In this document: piece by piece, positions 53,855-61,869 of the stretch | Layout: the number at the start of each line of letters is the position of its first letter | Position numbering within the stretch: the stretch's first letter is position 1 | Origin: JAEXZL01 sp049943125 | GTDB taxonomy: Bacteria > Bacillota > Clostridia > Clostridiales > Clostridiaceae | NCBI RefSeq assembly: GCF_049943125.1 | Contig: NZ_CP188040.1 | Span: 806,001 to 870,000 of the forward strand | DNA length: 64,000 nucleotides | Reading direction: 5' to 3' | Notes under the pieces: model-generated | Seen by the model: only the letters and a program-made list of their open reading frames with translations | Told to the model about the DNA's origin: nothing | Database searches by the model: none | Made by a program: the position numbers and the translations under genes

Positions 53855-54946
53855 TTACTTTAACTGATCTGGTGTGTAATAGCCACCGTCAATGATTACT
53901 TCTTCATAATTATCAATATCAACTGGCACTGGAGTACAAAGATAGGTTGGTACTGTTAGCTTATTATTGTTATACTGCTTGGTATCATTTATTTCAGGCT
54001 CAGAACCTGTTAAAACTGCGTCTACCATGGTTACACACTTTTCAGCAAGGAGACGGGTATCTTTGTAGATTGACATTGTCTGGGTTCCAGCAATGATGTT
54101 CTTAACAGCCATGAGCTCAGCATCCTGACCAGTTATTAATGGCCAATCAGCGTCAGTATAGCCAGCACCTTCAAGGGCAGCTTTTACACCATAAGCAAAG
54201 CCGTCAAAAGCAGTACAAGCTATGTCAAGCTTAGTTCCATCATTGTAATAGCCTGAAAGATAGTTTTCACACCACTGCTGAGCGGTTTCCTGTGACCATC
54301 TTAAAATACAGGTATCATCAAAGGAGGTTCTTCCTGTTCTGGACACCAGTACACCATTATCTAAGTAAGGCTTCAGCACTTCCATAATCCCGTTGTATAA
54401 AAAGAGAGCATTATTATCATCGGGAGAACCCATAAAGAATTCTATAGTATAGCTCTTCCCTTCAGCCTTAGCTGTTTCTAGATTCTTACTCTTTACAATA
54501 TACTCAGCTATTGCTGTACCAACACCCTTGTTATCAAAGGTTACATAATAGCTTACAGCATCGGTATCCATAAGCAATCTGTCATAAGCAATAACCTTGA
54601 TCCCAGCCTCTTTTGCCTGAGATAGAGCATTAACCAGGGCAGATGAGTCAACGGCAGCAACTACTAGAACATCAACTTCCTTAGCTATAAAGTTTTCAAT
54701 CTGAGAAACCTGCTGCTGTACATCATCCTCTGCAAACTGAACGTCTACGGAATATCCCTTAGCCTTCAGCTGCTTTTCAAGGTTAGCAGCATCATTAATC
54801 CATCTTTCTGAGGATTGTGTAGGCATTGCTACCCCTACAGTTTTTCCACCTTCAGAGCCTTCCTTAGGACCTTCATCGTCACTACCACAGGCTGCAAAGG
54901 ACAGAGTCATTATCCCTGCCAGTAAAATACCCATAAGCTTTTTCAT
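53855..54946 (-). CDS. Sugar ABC transporter substrate-binding lipoprotein (ChvE/XylF type)
   Basis: About 363 residues from ATG at 54946 (GGGAGGAAG upstream). Lipobox LSFAACGSD. VGVAMPTQSSERWINDAANLEKQLKAKG, VLVVAAVDSSALVNAL and VIAYDRLLMDTDAVSYYVTFDN belong to the ChvE/multiple-sugar-binding group of peripl_BP_4 proteins. Binds L-arabinose or related pentoses outside the membrane. First gene of the arabinose operon. Confidence 0.9.
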   Translation of the reverse strand: MKKLMGILLAGIMTLSFAACGSDDEGPKEGSEGGKTVGVAMPTQSSERWINDAANLEKQLKAKGYSVDVQFAEDDVQQQVSQIENFIAKEVDVLVVAAVDSSALVNALSQAKEAGIKVIAYDRLLMDTDAVSYYVTFDNKGVGTAIAEYIVKSKNLETAKAEGKSYTIEFFMGSPDDNNALFLYNGIMEVLKPYLDNGVLVSRTGRTSFDDTCILRWSQETAQQWCENYLSGYYNDGTKLDIACTAFDGFAYGVKAALEGAGYTDADWPLITGQDAELMAVKNIIAGTQTMSIYKDTRLLAEKCVTMVDAVLTGSEPEINDTKQYNNNKLTVPTYLCTPVPVDIDNYEEVIIDGGYYTPDQLK

Positions 54947-54996
54947 TTTACTTCCTCCCAAAACATTATTTATTTAAATAGTTTTAAATAGTAACT

Positions 54997-55008
54997 TGTA
55001 AATACAAT
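54997..55008. promoter_or_regulatory. AraR-box-like operator
   Basis: TTGTAAATACAA is a near-palindrome close to the known AraR core (TTGTNCGTACAA in Bacillus). It sits 50 bp upstream of the first arabinose gene, and a further TTGTAC half-site lies near 55055. Confidence 0.55.
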
Positions 55009-55160
55009 TACCGTAGAAATAGGCTTATCTTAGGTTTTAAGATTAGCCTTAGACTTGTACACATAGTTTTCTAAGCAATACAACCCAGCGCTGGCAGTAA
55101 AACTTGTATTGAAATTATTGTAATTTTTGTATATTTTACCATATATTGTATATTAAGATA

Positions 55161-55175
55161 TTATAACGTTTTCAT
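55161..55175. promoter_or_regulatory. cre-like catabolite-repression site of the arabinose operon
   Basis: On the minus strand ATGAAAACGTTATAA matches the CcpA cre consensus with one mismatch, about 215-230 bp upstream of the sugar-binding gene. Confidence 0.5.
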
Positions 55176-55318
55176 TGAGAAGTCAATAGGTTTTTCTATT
55201 AATTTATATAATTCGCTCCTACATTAGCACCTTATCAAGTTGTACTTAGTGATAATTCATAAGAAATAGTACAAGTTTTAAAGGGATAAAGGTGTATATA
55301 TAATTTTATGATGGGAGG

Positions 55319-55689
55319 GGAAGTTGTATGAACAGTATTTTGAGAAGAGCGAGCTAAGAGATAAGGGGTAAGAGCTAAGAGTTTAAAAGATGAGAAGAAC
55401 AAGTAAGAAGTAATAGGTAAGAGTTAGAAAAAAAGAAGTAAAAGATAAGAGAGCAAAGAGCAGAGGGAAATTATTAGCTGCGCTAATAGGGAGATTATTG
55501 GGCTGGGAGCCAATAGGTTGAAAAGATAAGAGCAGAGGGCAAGAGCTAAGGGGTAAGAGTTTAAAAGACAAAAGAACAAACTAAGAGGTAAAAAGTAAGA
55601 GCTAAGAGTTGAGAAGATAGAAGATTAGGTGAGAGCTTAAAGAGCAGAGAATAACTAAGAGTGAAAAGTGAAGAGAGTGAAAAAATCAG
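55319..55689. repeat. Purine-rich low-complexity tract
   Basis: About 370 bp in which the plus strand is overwhelmingly A and G. It is built from loose variants of TAAGAG, GGTAAGAG, AAGAGCTAAGAG and AAAAGATAAGAG at uneven spacing. It is broken only by a short interior (about 55467-55520) that can form two small hairpins. It encodes nothing convincing: the only long minus-strand frame is a Leu/Phe/Ser-rich by-product of the composition. Confidence 0.85.
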
Positions 55690-55764
55690 TGTAAATTGAA
55701 AAACTAACTTCCGTTTATAATCCTAAACTGAAGTTAGTATTGCAAAGCATTCGATATAATAATT
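55690..55764 (+). repeat. Solo copy of an IS-end sequence
   Basis: These 75 bp recur in the same orientation at 63321-63395 with about four mismatches. That second copy directly precedes the IS30-family transposase gene. Both carry a 9-bp inverted repeat (ACTAACTTC/GAAGTTAGT). No transposase follows here, so this is a lone end, a remnant or a MITE-like unit. Confidence 0.8.
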
Positions 55765-55837
55765 ATTACAGAAAATCATAAGTGAATTTAAGACACCTAG
55801 CAAAATAATTTAGGCATAAAGATGAGGAGAGAGAACT

Positions 55838-56059
55838 ATGAAAAAGAAGCTTGGAACCCTAGTTATTTTTATCTTTAGTACTGCTGCTTTATTTATTTCT
55901 TTGAAGCTATTCTATAATATGGCTATCTTTGTTGATGAATTTAATACAAGCCCTGATGTTGTGAATGGAGGGCAGTTTTGGCTTATGATGGACTGGCTGA
56001 GACTTGGACTTCTAGTGGTGATATCACTGGTTTCGGGGATTAAGTTGTTTAGAGATTAA
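55838..56059 (+). CDS. Small two-helix membrane protein, unknown function
   Basis: 73 residues with hydrophobic helices near 6-26 and 52-69 and a polar centre. The ribosome site GAGGAGAGAG precedes the ATG by 6 bases, which supports a real gene. No family recognised. It lies alone between the IS-end copy and the convergent PTS EIIA gene. Confidence 0.6.
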   Translation: MKKKLGTLVIFIFSTAALFISLKLFYNMAIFVDEFNTSPDVVNGGQFWLMMDWLRLGLLVVISLVSGIKLFRD

Positions 56060-56143
56060 AAATAGACATGAGAATGACTTTTCAATTATATGGTACTGAA
56101 GATATTCTAAAGGTGATTTAGCATTTAGCTTAAATTTACAAAA

Positions 56144-56167
56144 GGGCTCCGCTAAAGCGAAAGCCCC
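56144..56167 (-). terminator. Terminator overlapping the end of the EIIA gene
   Basis: On the minus strand GGGCTTTCGCT and AGCGGAGCCC pair, then TTTTGT. The left arm includes the last codons and stop of the EIIA gene. Confidence 0.68.
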
Positions 56168-56589
56168 TCATATATTTTTTCAACACTTTCTGCATTTAAG
56201 ATTTCTCCTATCCTTCTTTTGTCAATAATAAGATCTGCGATATCCTTCATGGCATCTATATGACCTTCATTGTCCACAGCAGCGAGTACAATCAGAAGCT
56301 TTATAGGCTCACTTTTCCCAGGAAAAATAACTCCTTCCTTAACTAAGGTTATGCCCATCTGCCTTCTCTTAACACCCTCCTCTGGTTTGCTATGTAAAAG
56401 TGCTATATCTTTAGTAAGTATATAGTAAGCCCCATACTTTTTAGTACTCTCAATAATAGCCCTTCCGTATCTCTCTTCCACACAACCAGATAAAACTAAT
56501 GGAGTTATGGCAGTGATTATAGCCTCCTCCCAGGTTAGCTTCTCATAAACTATACTAATATTATCTTTCACTAGCATATCTTCCAGCAT
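56152..56589 (-). CDS. PTS EIIA component, fructose/mannitol family (orphan)
   Basis: 145 residues of the PTS_EIIA_2 fold. The phospho-acceptor His lies in IALLHSKPEEGVKRRQMG, near residue 66. KLLIVLAAVDNEGHIDAMKDIADLI is the typical second half. It normally passes phosphate from HPr to an EIIB, but no EIIB, EIIC or PTS-controlled activator is adjacent. It may serve an unlinked permease or act as a regulatory EIIA. Single gene with its own terminator. Confidence 0.82.
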   Translation of the reverse strand: MLEDMLVKDNISIVYEKLTWEEAIITAITPLVLSGCVEERYGRAIIESTKKYGAYYILTKDIALLHSKPEEGVKRRQMGITLVKEGVIFPGKSEPIKLLIVLAAVDNEGHIDAMKDIADLIIDKRRIGEILNAESVEKIYEGLSL

Positions 56590-56887
56590 AGTTCTTCCTT
56601 CTTCCTAATAACGTTATAATTAATATTACATTTTATGCTTTTAAAGTTTTGATTATTACTCTATTGAAAGGTAACTTTACTGGAATAATTAATGCTAGAA
56701 TTTTATTCTCTAAGACACATTGCTAAAAATTCCTGAGAATAAGTAAGTCGCCTTTAATGGCGACTTTAACTTAATTATTCAGTTCAAAGACAACATTGGG
56801 TAAAAAGTCAGTCTTCTGAAATAATCCATCTGCATGCTCTTGAAAAAATATAACTTTTTATGGTTAATAAATAGTTGATTTCCTGCT
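56590..56887. other. Non-coding gap with a small hairpin
   Basis: About 300 bp without coding frames. An 8-bp stem AAGTCGCC/GGCGACTT at 56745-56766 could end the 4-hydroxybutyrate operon transcript, but the T-run is poor. The right part near 56590-56640 should hold the EIIA promoter; no clear boxes were picked. Confidence 0.45.
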
Positions 56888-58279
56888 TCACTTAAGCAAA
56901 CTTTTTTTATCTATTTCACTTATGGAACTTTCAACTTTTTCTTCAGCTTTTACTGTTTTTCTCCCAGATAGAAGAACATACATTATTATGCCTACAGCTA
57001 ATCCCCAAGCTGCACTTTTTGCTACTATAACAGTTCCCATTACCCCAGCAATCCCTTTATCCGTTTCTGTTTCACAGATATCCATAGCAAGCCTAGTACA
57101 AATATAGCCTTGTACCAATAATGTCAATGATAATGCTACAGGAAGTACTGGCTGAACCAAAGTTACTATTGGAATGGTAGCAACAGCTAGCATTGTGGTC
57201 CATCTAAACGTTCCCATTCCACCAACCAATGAATCCATTGCTTTTTTCCCATCCTTATATCTTTGAGATATAGATGCAGTCACCGCGGCCCATAATGGTC
57301 CGCTAAGCTGTGTATATGGTGAAAATAATCCTTGAATTAAGTTTCTAACGGCACTTACCAGGTTAGATCTATTTGCATTAAAATCAATTAACTCATCCTG
57401 TCTTGAGTTATTGGACTCATTGACTAACGATTCGCTAGTAACAAAATCACCGAAAGCAATTATATATGCCATGACAGCCATTGGTACAGCTTGAATAAAT
57501 ACGCTTAAGCTAGGAAATCCAATACTAAAAGGACTCAATGTCTTAATAATTCCTGCTATATCAGGAAGTTTAATAAATGTACCTATTTCAATATTAGGTA
57601 TCGGAAGTTCTCCTACTAATGGTCCTATAATAATTGCTAGTGCAACAGCTGGAAGCATTCCGAAGCTACCAAGTTTATCAATAAACTTATTCTTTTTTCT
57701 TAAAGCTCTAAATCTATGAGAAAAAAGTAAAAAGTAAGCTAAAAGAATCCCCGCTGTAACAGCTATCGGATAGATACCAAATCGTCCCCCTTCCTTAAAT
57801 TCTCCAAAGATAGATGCAATTCCTGCTCCGAGTAGTATTCCTGCCTTTAATGACCTCGGTACATTCGTAATTACTTTACTAGCCATACCGGTTATACCAA
57901 AAATTAAGAATATGATACCAACCTCAAGCTGAAGTGCTACTAAAGCTTGTGTTCTCTCAACCCCTATAATATAGTTTGATAAAAATGCAATAGTTAAAGG
58001 TATTGATGGTGTAATCCAACCTGGAACTACTGGATCACCAAGTAATGAATGCAGCACATAAAGTATACCATTAATAATAACCATGCTCCAAGCAATATCA
58101 TTTGATACACCTAATACCTCTGTCAATACGGGTATTGCCCCTAAGCAAGTAGCACACATTAAAATAGCCTGAAAGAATTCTGACCATTCCCACTTATAGT
58201 GAATTATTGGTAACCTCACTTTAAATATTCCTAATGGTATATAAGGTTGTTCTTTTCCATACTCCCTTTTATATAACAT
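56888..58279 (-). CDS. Membrane permease, NCS2/xanthine-uracil-like, in 4-hydroxybutyrate operon
   Basis: 463 residues with about 12 hydrophobic segments. The pattern GDPVVPGWITPSIPL followed by LKAGILLGAGIASIFGEF recalls nucleobase/anion permeases of the NCS2-SulP fold, but the match is loose and the cargo is unclear. As last gene of the abf operon, 21 bp after the CoA-transferase, it probably moves 4-hydroxybutyrate, a precursor such as succinate or 4-aminobutyrate, or a fermentation product. Confidence 0.6.
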   Translation of the reverse strand: MLYKREYGKEQPYIPLGIFKVRLPIIHYKWEWSEFFQAILMCATCLGAIPVLTEVLGVSNDIAWSMVIINGILYVLHSLLGDPVVPGWITPSIPLTIAFLSNYIIGVERTQALVALQLEVGIIFLIFGITGMASKVITNVPRSLKAGILLGAGIASIFGEFKEGGRFGIYPIAVTAGILLAYFLLFSHRFRALRKKNKFIDKLGSFGMLPAVALAIIIGPLVGELPIPNIEIGTFIKLPDIAGIIKTLSPFSIGFPSLSVFIQAVPMAVMAYIIAFGDFVTSESLVNESNNSRQDELIDFNANRSNLVSAVRNLIQGLFSPYTQLSGPLWAAVTASISQRYKDGKKAMDSLVGGMGTFRWTTMLAVATIPIVTLVQPVLPVALSLTLLVQGYICTRLAMDICETETDKGIAGVMGTVIVAKSAAWGLAVGIIMYVLLSGRKTVKAEEKVESSISEIDKKSLLK

Positions 58280-58299
58280 AATTTTCCCCCATTTTTAAC

Positions 58300-59604
58300 T
58301 TATTTTGAGTAGCTAGTAAAAAATCTATTCTCATATTCTTTAATTAAGCTTTCCTTAAAATCCGGATGGGCAATTTTTATAAGTTCTTTTGCTCTATTTC
58401 TTAAGGTTCTCCCCTTTAAATGAGCAACCCCATATTCTGTTACAACATAGTCAACATCAGTTCTAGATGTAGTAACCGTGGCTCCTTCATCTAAAAAAGG
58501 AACTATTCTTGATACTTTTCCTTTAGCTGCGGTTGAAGGCATAGCCATGATGGATTTACCGTTCTTAGACATTGTAGCTCCTCTTACAAAATCTACTTGT
58601 CCTCCAACGCCACTGATTTGTTTTAATCCTATGCTTTCTGAGCATACTTGCCCCATAAAATCAACTTGAACGCATGAATTTATAGACACCATATTATCAT
58701 TTTTCATAATCACTACAGGATTATTTACATAGTCTACAGGATGCATTTCAATCATAGGATTGTCATTTGCAAAATCATAAAGTCTCTTCCCCCCCATCAA
58801 AAACGTAACTATAATTTTCCCTCGATGAAAGTTTTTTCTTCCATTAGTTATAACACCTGCTTCAACTAAATCCACAACTCCCTCTGAGATCATTTCGGAA
58901 TGTATGCCCAAATCCTTTTTATTTTTTAAAAATAGTAATACTGCGTCTGGTATTGCTCCTATACCAAGCTGTAGGGTATCTCCATCATTTATAAGAGATG
59001 CGCAATTTTTTCCTATAGCTCTTTCTACATCTCCAATTTTAGGTTGCTTAAGTTCTATAATTGGTGCGGAATACTCAACTATATAGTCGATATCCGATAC
59101 GTGAATAAAACTATCCCCAAGTGTTCTAGGCATCTGTTCATTGACCTGTGCTATAACTACTAATGCTGCCTCAGCTGCTGCTTTTGTATAATCTACTGAG
59201 ACACCATAGCTACAGTAACCATGCTCATCTGGAGGAGATACCTGAATTAAAGCCACATCCACAGGAAGTTCTGTTTTAAATAGCTTTGGAACTTCGTAAA
59301 AGAAACTTGGAGTAAAATCGCTTAATCCATGACTGATAGCTTCCCTTGTCTTTGCACCAGCAAAAATTGCATTATGTCTAAATGACTTTTCCATACCAGG
59401 ATTAACATAGCTACATTTCCCCATCGGAACCATATGAACTATCTCTACGCCTTCATATTGCCTATTATTCTCAGCCATTTTCTCAACAATATGACAAGGT
59501 TCACCAACCGCATGAGCTATAACAACCCTATCTCCTGATTTAATCTTTTTTACTGCATCTTCAGCGCTCATTAACCTTTCATTATATATTTCCTTCCAGT
59601 TCAT
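58300..59604 (-). CDS. abfT: 4-hydroxybutyrate CoA-transferase (acetyl-CoA hydrolase/transferase family)
   Basis: 434 residues. SGDRVVIAHAVGEPCHIVE at the N-terminus, QLGIGAIPDAVL, catalytic Glu in IHSEMISEGVVDLVEAG, and VVTEYGVAHLKGRTLRNRAKELI near the C-terminus match the AbfT/Cat2 group. It moves CoA from acetyl-CoA or butyryl-CoA to 4-hydroxybutyrate. Placement in one operon with abfD supports this substrate over others. It starts in a 4-bp overlap with the small Cys protein gene. Confidence 0.87.
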   Translation of the reverse strand: MNWKEIYNERLMSAEDAVKKIKSGDRVVIAHAVGEPCHIVEKMAENNRQYEGVEIVHMVPMGKCSYVNPGMEKSFRHNAIFAGAKTREAISHGLSDFTPSFFYEVPKLFKTELPVDVALIQVSPPDEHGYCSYGVSVDYTKAAAEAALVVIAQVNEQMPRTLGDSFIHVSDIDYIVEYSAPIIELKQPKIGDVERAIGKNCASLINDGDTLQLGIGAIPDAVLLFLKNKKDLGIHSEMISEGVVDLVEAGVITNGRKNFHRGKIIVTFLMGGKRLYDFANDNPMIEMHPVDYVNNPVVIMKNDNMVSINSCVQVDFMGQVCSESIGLKQISGVGGQVDFVRGATMSKNGKSIMAMPSTAAKGKVSRIVPFLDEGATVTTSRTDVDYVVTEYGVAHLKGRTLRNRAKELIKIAHPDFKESLIKEYENRFFTSYSK

Positions 59605-59882
59605 CTAAATTCCCCCCTATTATGGCAATAATCATCTATAAAATTCTTTGCCCTGTAATAATTATCTTCAGCTTTAATAATAATTATATTTTTATATGAA
59701 AGTTCATTGTAATTAGCACACCCACTATGGCATCCACAAATAACTAAAATTATTTCGTAGTAATCCTCAGCAGCCGCTATTTTAAACATAATATTATCAA
59801 ATTCTTTTTTCAGCCTTTCTACGAAATCTTTTCTATCATATCTAGGATTACAGCCTCCACAATACTTAATTCCTACTTTCAT
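59601..59882 (-). CDS. Small cysteine-motif protein (CGGCNPRYDR)
   Basis: 93 residues, cytosolic. The N-terminal KYCGGCNPRYDRKDFVERL and a mid-protein ICGCHSGCANY give five or more cysteines that could bind metal or a cluster. Proteins with CGGCNPxYDR occur, as far as I know, in clostridial amino-acid and hydroxyacid fermentation loci, with unknown function. The gene overlaps abfT by 4 bp and follows the NifU-like gene by 2 bp. Being between the latter and abfT suggests a role in cofactor supply or redox safety for AbfD. Confidence 0.6.
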   Translation of the reverse strand: MKVGIKYCGGCNPRYDRKDFVERLKKEFDNIMFKIAAAEDYYEIILVICGCHSGCANYNELSYKNIIIIKAEDNYYRAKNFIDDYCHNRGEFR

Positions 59883-59884
59883 AG

Positions 59885-60166
59885 TTAAGCCTTATAACAT
59901 TTCATAAATTGCTTTGCATAATTAATTAAATCATCACTGACACCTTCAAAGAGTATAACCTCTTCTATTCCTTCTATATGCTTTTTAATTTCTTCTTCAA
60001 CGAGGATTTTTACTGTAACTGTCGCCGAAGGGCAATGAGAACACTTACCTAAAAATCTTACTTTTACTATATTATTTTCATAATTAATTACTTCTATATT
60101 TCCCTCATGCGGTATAAGTTTAGGTCTTACATATTCATCTAAAACCTTTTCAATTACATTGAGCAT
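59885..60166 (-). CDS. NifU C-terminal domain-like iron-sulfur scaffold protein
   Basis: 93 residues from ATG at 60166 (AAGGATG upstream; ATG at 60175 also possible). IEKVLDEYVRPKLIPHEGNIEV and GKCSHCPSATVTVKILVEEEI match the NifU/Nfu domain with its CX2C cluster site. Such proteins hold and pass 4Fe-4S clusters to client enzymes. AbfD, encoded just upstream, needs an unusual oxygen-sensitive 4Fe-4S cluster, so a dedicated carrier is reasonable. HGGDI of the usual family is HEGNI here. Confidence 0.82.
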   Translation of the reverse strand: MLNVIEKVLDEYVRPKLIPHEGNIEVINYENNIVKVRFLGKCSHCPSATVTVKILVEEEIKKHIEGIEEVILFEGVSDDLINYAKQFMKCYKA

Positions 60167-60207
60167 AACAAACATCCTTACAATAATTTTTTTCTAATAA
60201 CTATCAA

Positions 60208-61656
60208 TCACTTAATTTTTGCTATTGCCTTTGCCAACTCTTTCTTTCTTGACAGATTTCCTTGTCTAGATATCATTATCCTCTGTGCCTGAGGTGACCC
60301 TGCTCCATGCATAGATTCAGTCCTATAACCAACAGCTGCTGCTCCTAATGTTAAGTTTTCTATTAGTCTTAAAATCTTTAATCTATTCTCAACAGGAACT
60401 CCTTTTACCCCTTGAAGATACTTTTCAACATACTTGCCAATCTTAGGATCTCTTAAATCTCTTTCTGAAGGTGCAGTAACCATCAATCCTCCAGCCAAGT
60501 CTTCAGCTAATCGTGCAATTTCATAAGGAAATCTGGTTACATTTTGCTTGCATACATTAGCTAAAAGTAAATCTACCATATAGTTACCGGATTCGGTTTT
60601 ATTACCTTCTGCTGAACACGCAATCCCACAGCTATATAATGTTTCATTAAGATGTGTCATCTCTATAAGTTTATCCTTAACATGGGAAGCCTTTTGAGCT
60701 CCATTATAGTCTGCAATCAGTGCAGCTGCACCAATAAGTACATCTCCTACTCCAACCTTACAGCCTCCGTAGCTCTGTCTGTGATATCCTGCAAACCTCT
60801 CTACAAGCATACCGGAAAAATCCGTTTCTCCATTTAAAAATATTCTATCGTTAGGAACAAAAACATCATCAAATACTAATAAAGCCTCTACTCCCCCAAA
60901 CTCACTATTACCCACATCAATTTGAGAACCTTCAAGCTTCCTTGTATCACAAGATTGTCTACCTATTATCATTAGAATACCTTCAGTATCCACTGGCAAT
61001 GCAAAAGAAATAGCATAATCCTTATCCTCTGGCCCCATAGATATTGTAGGCATAACTATTACCTCATGAGAATTACAAATACCAGTTTGATGAGCTTTTG
61101 CGCCTCTAACTACGACACCGTCAGCTCTTCTCTCCACAACTCTGAGATATAAATCCTTATCAGCTTGCTTGCTTGGTGCTAGAGACCTGTCTCCCTTTGG
61201 ATCCGTCATAGCTCCATCTACGGTCAAATCCATTTCCTGAATATATCTAAGATAATTCAAGAAATTCTCATAATATTTCGTTCCATAGGTCTTATCGATT
61301 TCAAAGGTAGTACTGTACACTGAGTTAGCAGCATCCAGTCCAACACAGCGCTGGAAACAAGAAGCAGTCTTTTGTCCTAAAAGCCTCTGCATCTTAACTT
61401 TTTTCACGAGATCCTCAGTGCTCTGATGAATATGAGAAAAACGATTAATTATTTCTCCAGTAAGACTAGATTTCACCGTCATTAAATCAGCATATTCCGG
61501 TAATTGTGCTAAGTCATAGGTAGCCTTTACAGAATTTAATGAAGGCCTGAGTATTGGATTATCTACAGAACTGTCAATCTTTTCTCCGAACATATAAATC
61601 TGCATGTTCATTTTTCTTATGCTCTCTACATACTGTTCCCCTGTCATTAATGCCAT
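60208..61656 (-). CDS. abfD: 4-hydroxybutyryl-CoA dehydratase / vinylacetyl-CoA delta-isomerase
   Basis: 482 residues, flavin and 4Fe-4S enzyme. Cluster ligands are visible as Cys100 and Cys104 (CFQRC), His292 and Cys299 (GYHRQSYGGC), matching within one residue the C99/C103/H292/C299 set known for Clostridium aminobutyricum. AMTDPKGDR, KAHQTG and the C-terminal YRTESMHGAGSPQAQRIM are all family-typical. It dehydrates 4-hydroxybutyryl-CoA to crotonyl-CoA by a ketyl-radical route. First gene of the operon, with a sigma-54 promoter; GAGGGGG precedes the ATG. Confidence 0.95.
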   Translation of the reverse strand: MALMTGEQYVESIRKMNMQIYMFGEKIDSSVDNPILRPSLNSVKATYDLAQLPEYADLMTVKSSLTGEIINRFSHIHQSTEDLVKKVKMQRLLGQKTASCFQRCVGLDAANSVYSTTFEIDKTYGTKYYENFLNYLRYIQEMDLTVDGAMTDPKGDRSLAPSKQADKDLYLRVVERRADGVVVRGAKAHQTGICNSHEVIVMPTISMGPEDKDYAISFALPVDTEGILMIIGRQSCDTRKLEGSQIDVGNSEFGGVEALLVFDDVFVPNDRIFLNGETDFSGMLVERFAGYHRQSYGGCKVGVGDVLIGAAALIADYNGAQKASHVKDKLIEMTHLNETLYSCGIACSAEGNKTESGNYMVDLLLANVCKQNVTRFPYEIARLAEDLAGGLMVTAPSERDLRDPKIGKYVEKYLQGVKGVPVENRLKILRLIENLTLGAAAVGYRTESMHGAGSPQAQRIMISRQGNLSRKKELAKAIAKIK

Positions 61657-61699
61657 TATAATACCCCCTCGTAAAATATAACTTCATAATAATAATCTC

Positions 61700-61717
61700 A
61701 GCAATTATCGTGCCAAT
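61700..61717 (-). promoter_or_regulatory. Sigma-54 (-24/-12) promoter of the abf operon
   Basis: On the minus strand TTGGCACG, four bases, TTGCT: an exact match to the sigma-54 consensus core (TGGCAC-N5-TTGC), 44 bp upstream of the abfD start codon. The AAA+ activator is encoded directly upstream. Confidence 0.92.
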
Positions 61718-61831
61718 TTTTCACAAAAAATATATTAATTATTTATCTACATTAATTAGCCAGTTTTAAGCTTTTATTGTCCTATATTTAAAATTCATGT
61801 TATTAAAACAACATAAAATAAAAAAAGTCTA

Positions 61832-61864
61832 TTGCAACAATGCAACATAATTGCATTATCGCAA
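61832..61864. promoter_or_regulatory. Twin enhancer sites TTGC-N6-GCAA
   Basis: Two palindromes of the form TTGC-N6-GCAA (61832-61845 and 61851-61864) are 19 bp centre to centre and 115-165 bp upstream of the sigma-54 promoter, the usual position for an enhancer-binding activator. They sit just past the stop codon of the activator gene. Confidence 0.82.
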
Positions 61865-61869
61865 CAGAA

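Noticed and set aside
55383..55571. 62-residue minus-strand open frame
   Set aside because: It lies entirely in the purine tract; its Leu/Phe/Ser-rich translation follows from base composition and no ribosome site is seen.
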